This document shows, one piece after another, positions 6,703-7,394 of a stretch of DNA of 7,394 bases. The notes beneath the pieces were generated by a model. It did not search any database. It was not told where the DNA came from and saw only the letters and a list, made by a program, of their open reading frames with translations. The DNA is from Methylophaga sp. (GTDB lineage Bacteria > Pseudomonadota > Gammaproteobacteria > Nitrosococcales > Methylophagaceae): positions 1 through 7,394 of the forward strand of contig JABURN010000195.1 in the NCBI GenBank assembly GCA_014762585.1, given 5' to 3'. Position 1 is the stretch's first letter, and every line of letters begins with the position of its first letter. The position numbers were made by a program, and so were the translations under genes.

Positions 6703-6921
6703 ATGGCAAAAGAAGATCATATTGAATTTGAAGGCACAGTTATCGATACCATGCCTAACACGACTTTCCGTGTTGAACTGGAAAACGGGCACGTGGTCAC
6801 AGCCCACATCTCCGGCAAAATGCGTAAAAACTACATTCGCATTCTGACTGGCGATAAAGTGACTGTTCAGCTTACCCCCTACGATCTCAGCAAAGGCCGC
6901 ATCGTTTACCGCGCACGCTGA
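6703..6921 (+). CDS. infA: Translation initiation factor IF-1
   Basis: IF-1 binds the ribosomal A site on the 30S subunit and assists IF-2 and IF-3 in start-codon selection. It is exactly 72 residues, the canonical length, and follows the S1-like OB fold closely: [20 protein letters not shown] (1-20), [20 protein letters not shown] (22-41), [20 protein letters not shown] (42-61) and [11 protein letters not shown] (62-72). Most differences from the E. coli protein lie in the first 20 residues. Upstream, GAGAG (6695-6699) is rather close to the ATG and AAGG (6686-6689) rather far, so the ribosome site is unusual but usable. infA after aat-bpt is a known order in pseudomonads, where clpA is nearby; here the next gene is a convergent dsbB instead. 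Confidence 0.99.
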   Translation: MAKEDHIEFEGTVIDTMPNTTFRVELENGHVVTAHISGKMRKNYIRILTGDKVTVQLTPYDLSKGRIVYRAR

Positions 6922-6927
6922 TTGGCA

Positions 6928-6944
6928 GCCATGCCCGGCATGGC
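6928..6944. terminator. GC-rich hairpin between convergent infA and dsbB
   Basis: GCCATGCCCGGCATGGC is a near-perfect palindrome that folds into a 6-7 bp stem with a 3-5 base loop, six bases after the infA stop. It is symmetrical, so it could act on both convergent transcripts. No T-run follows on either strand, so it is not a standard intrinsic terminator; it may instead protect 3' ends or assist Rho-dependent ending. Confidence 0.35.
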
Positions 6945-6975
6945 CTCCACGCTATTCCCCCGCCGCTGATAGAGA

Positions 6976-7009
6976 CCGACCTTAGATGAAGTCGGGTTGT
7001 TTGTGTTTT
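6976..7009 (+). terminator. Weak candidate intrinsic terminator for infA, inside the 3' end of dsbB
   Basis: CCGAC (6976-6980) pairs with GTCGG (6991-6995), and the stem is followed by a T-rich stretch (6997-7009, ten T in thirteen bases). On the plus strand this has the shape of a short intrinsic terminator about 55 bases after infA. The stem is only five pairs and much of the element overlaps the last codons of dsbB on the other strand, so coding constraint may explain it. Confidence 0.3.
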
Positions 7010-7394
7010 CCAAACAGCTGAGTCAGTCCCATCAGAACCATCACCACAAACGCAACCAGCGTCCAGCCGGGAATGCTCAGGCCAAGGAATGTCCACATGA
7101 CATCGGCACATTCGCCTGAGCCCCTCAGTACCATATCAATTGCCTGGTTCAGCGGGAAATTCTCGACAATAAAATTCAGCCCTGGGCCACAGGTCGGTAC
7201 CTGGTCAGCGGGCAGTTGCTGCAGCCAGACATGGCGGCCAGCTATCGCTGCCCCAATGCCTGCCAGCAGGACAACCAGAAAACCGTAAACCCGGCGACCG
7301 GTATTCACGGGGTTGTGCAATGCACCCAGCAGGCAAATAACACCCACCGCCAGTACCATCACCCGCTGCAGAATGCAGAGCGGACATGGATCGA
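6982..7394 (-). CDS. dsbB: Disulfide bond formation protein DsbB, C-terminal part (truncated by window edge)
   Basis: DsbB is an inner-membrane quinone reductase that reoxidises the periplasmic oxidase DsbA. The frame runs from the right edge to TAA at 6984-6982, giving 136 visible residues. It opens with DPCPLCILQRV, the first periplasmic CxxC pair (codons at about 7386-7375), and an Arg after it in the quinone-site position. Then come two membrane segments (MVLAVGVICLLGAL; GFLVVLLAGIGAAIAG), the periplasmic loop with TCGPGL and GSGEC, which supplies the second cysteine pair, and a last membrane segment (WTLVAFVVMVLMGL). An internal GTG at 7362 is not the real start because the CPLC motif lies upstream in frame; about 35-45 residues are probably missing. 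It is convergent with infA, with 60 bases between stop codons. Confidence 0.94.
   Translation of the reverse strand, partial: DPCPLCILQRVMVLAVGVICLLGALHNPVNTGRRVYGFLVVLLAGIGAAIAGRHVWLQQLPADQVPTCGPGLNFIVENFPLNQAIDMVLRGSGECADVMWTFLGLSIPGWTLVAFVVMVLMGLTQLFGKHKQPDFI

Noticed and set aside
6998..7016. TGTTTG / CAAACA inverted repeat near the dsbB 3' end
   Set aside because: It is entirely within dsbB codons, lacks a following T-run and is short enough to be chance.
1..7394. Mobile element, phage, toxin-antitoxin, CRISPR or defence system
   Set aside because: No transposase, integrase, repeat-spacer array, terminal repeats, small paired toxin-like genes or composition break were seen on either strand.

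Overview
The window looks like an ordinary core-genome segment of a gammaproteobacterium. The evidence is an IF-1 of 72 residues very close to the enterobacterial protein, a long 4.5S-type SRP RNA, a tau-type DnaX with domain V, the dnaX-ybaB-recR block, and an N-end-rule pair (aat, then an Ate1-family leucyltransferase) in front of infA. Base composition is moderate and even across the window. I see no transposase, integrase, tRNA, CRISPR array or sign of recent transfer. I cannot name the genus.

Layout. Positions 1-846 (minus strand) hold the N-terminal 282 residues of a MASE1-CHASE membrane sensor that runs off the left edge. Positions 847-1120 are a non-coding divergent region with a perfect -10 box for the sensor gene, a long-armed A-tract inverted repeat, and a weak candidate promoter plus a small inverted repeat directly before the SRP RNA gene. 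From 1121 a tightly packed plus-strand array runs to 6921: ffs (4.5S RNA), dnaX, ybaB, recR, an EAL/HDOD signalling protein, aat, bpt and infA. Gaps between coding genes are 14, 9, 29, 4, -4 (an ATGA overlap) and 53 bases. Two hairpins lie after infA, and the array converges on dsbB (minus strand, 6982-7394), which is cut by the right edge.

How the genes relate. dnaX (clamp loader), ybaB (nucleoid-associated protein) and recR (recombinational repair mediator) form a well-known DNA replication and repair block. aat and bpt are the two bacterial N-degron leucyltransferases: Aat adds Leu/Phe to N-terminal Arg/Lys, and Bpt adds Leu to N-terminal Asp/Glu, which marks proteins for ClpS/ClpAP. infA follows them here as in pseudomonads. 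The two blocks are joined by a c-di-GMP-family-like protein whose EAL half has lost its catalytic signature and whose C-terminal half is HDOD.

The strongest non-obvious signal is inside dnaX. An A-AAA-AAG slippery heptamer sits in the right phase, a Shine-Dalgarno-like AGGAG lies about ten bases upstream, an immediate -1-frame TAA follows, and a stem-loop starts on the next base. This predicts a programmed -1 frameshift giving a 379-residue gamma subunit beside the 604-residue tau. I did not find a convincing wholly new system in this window.
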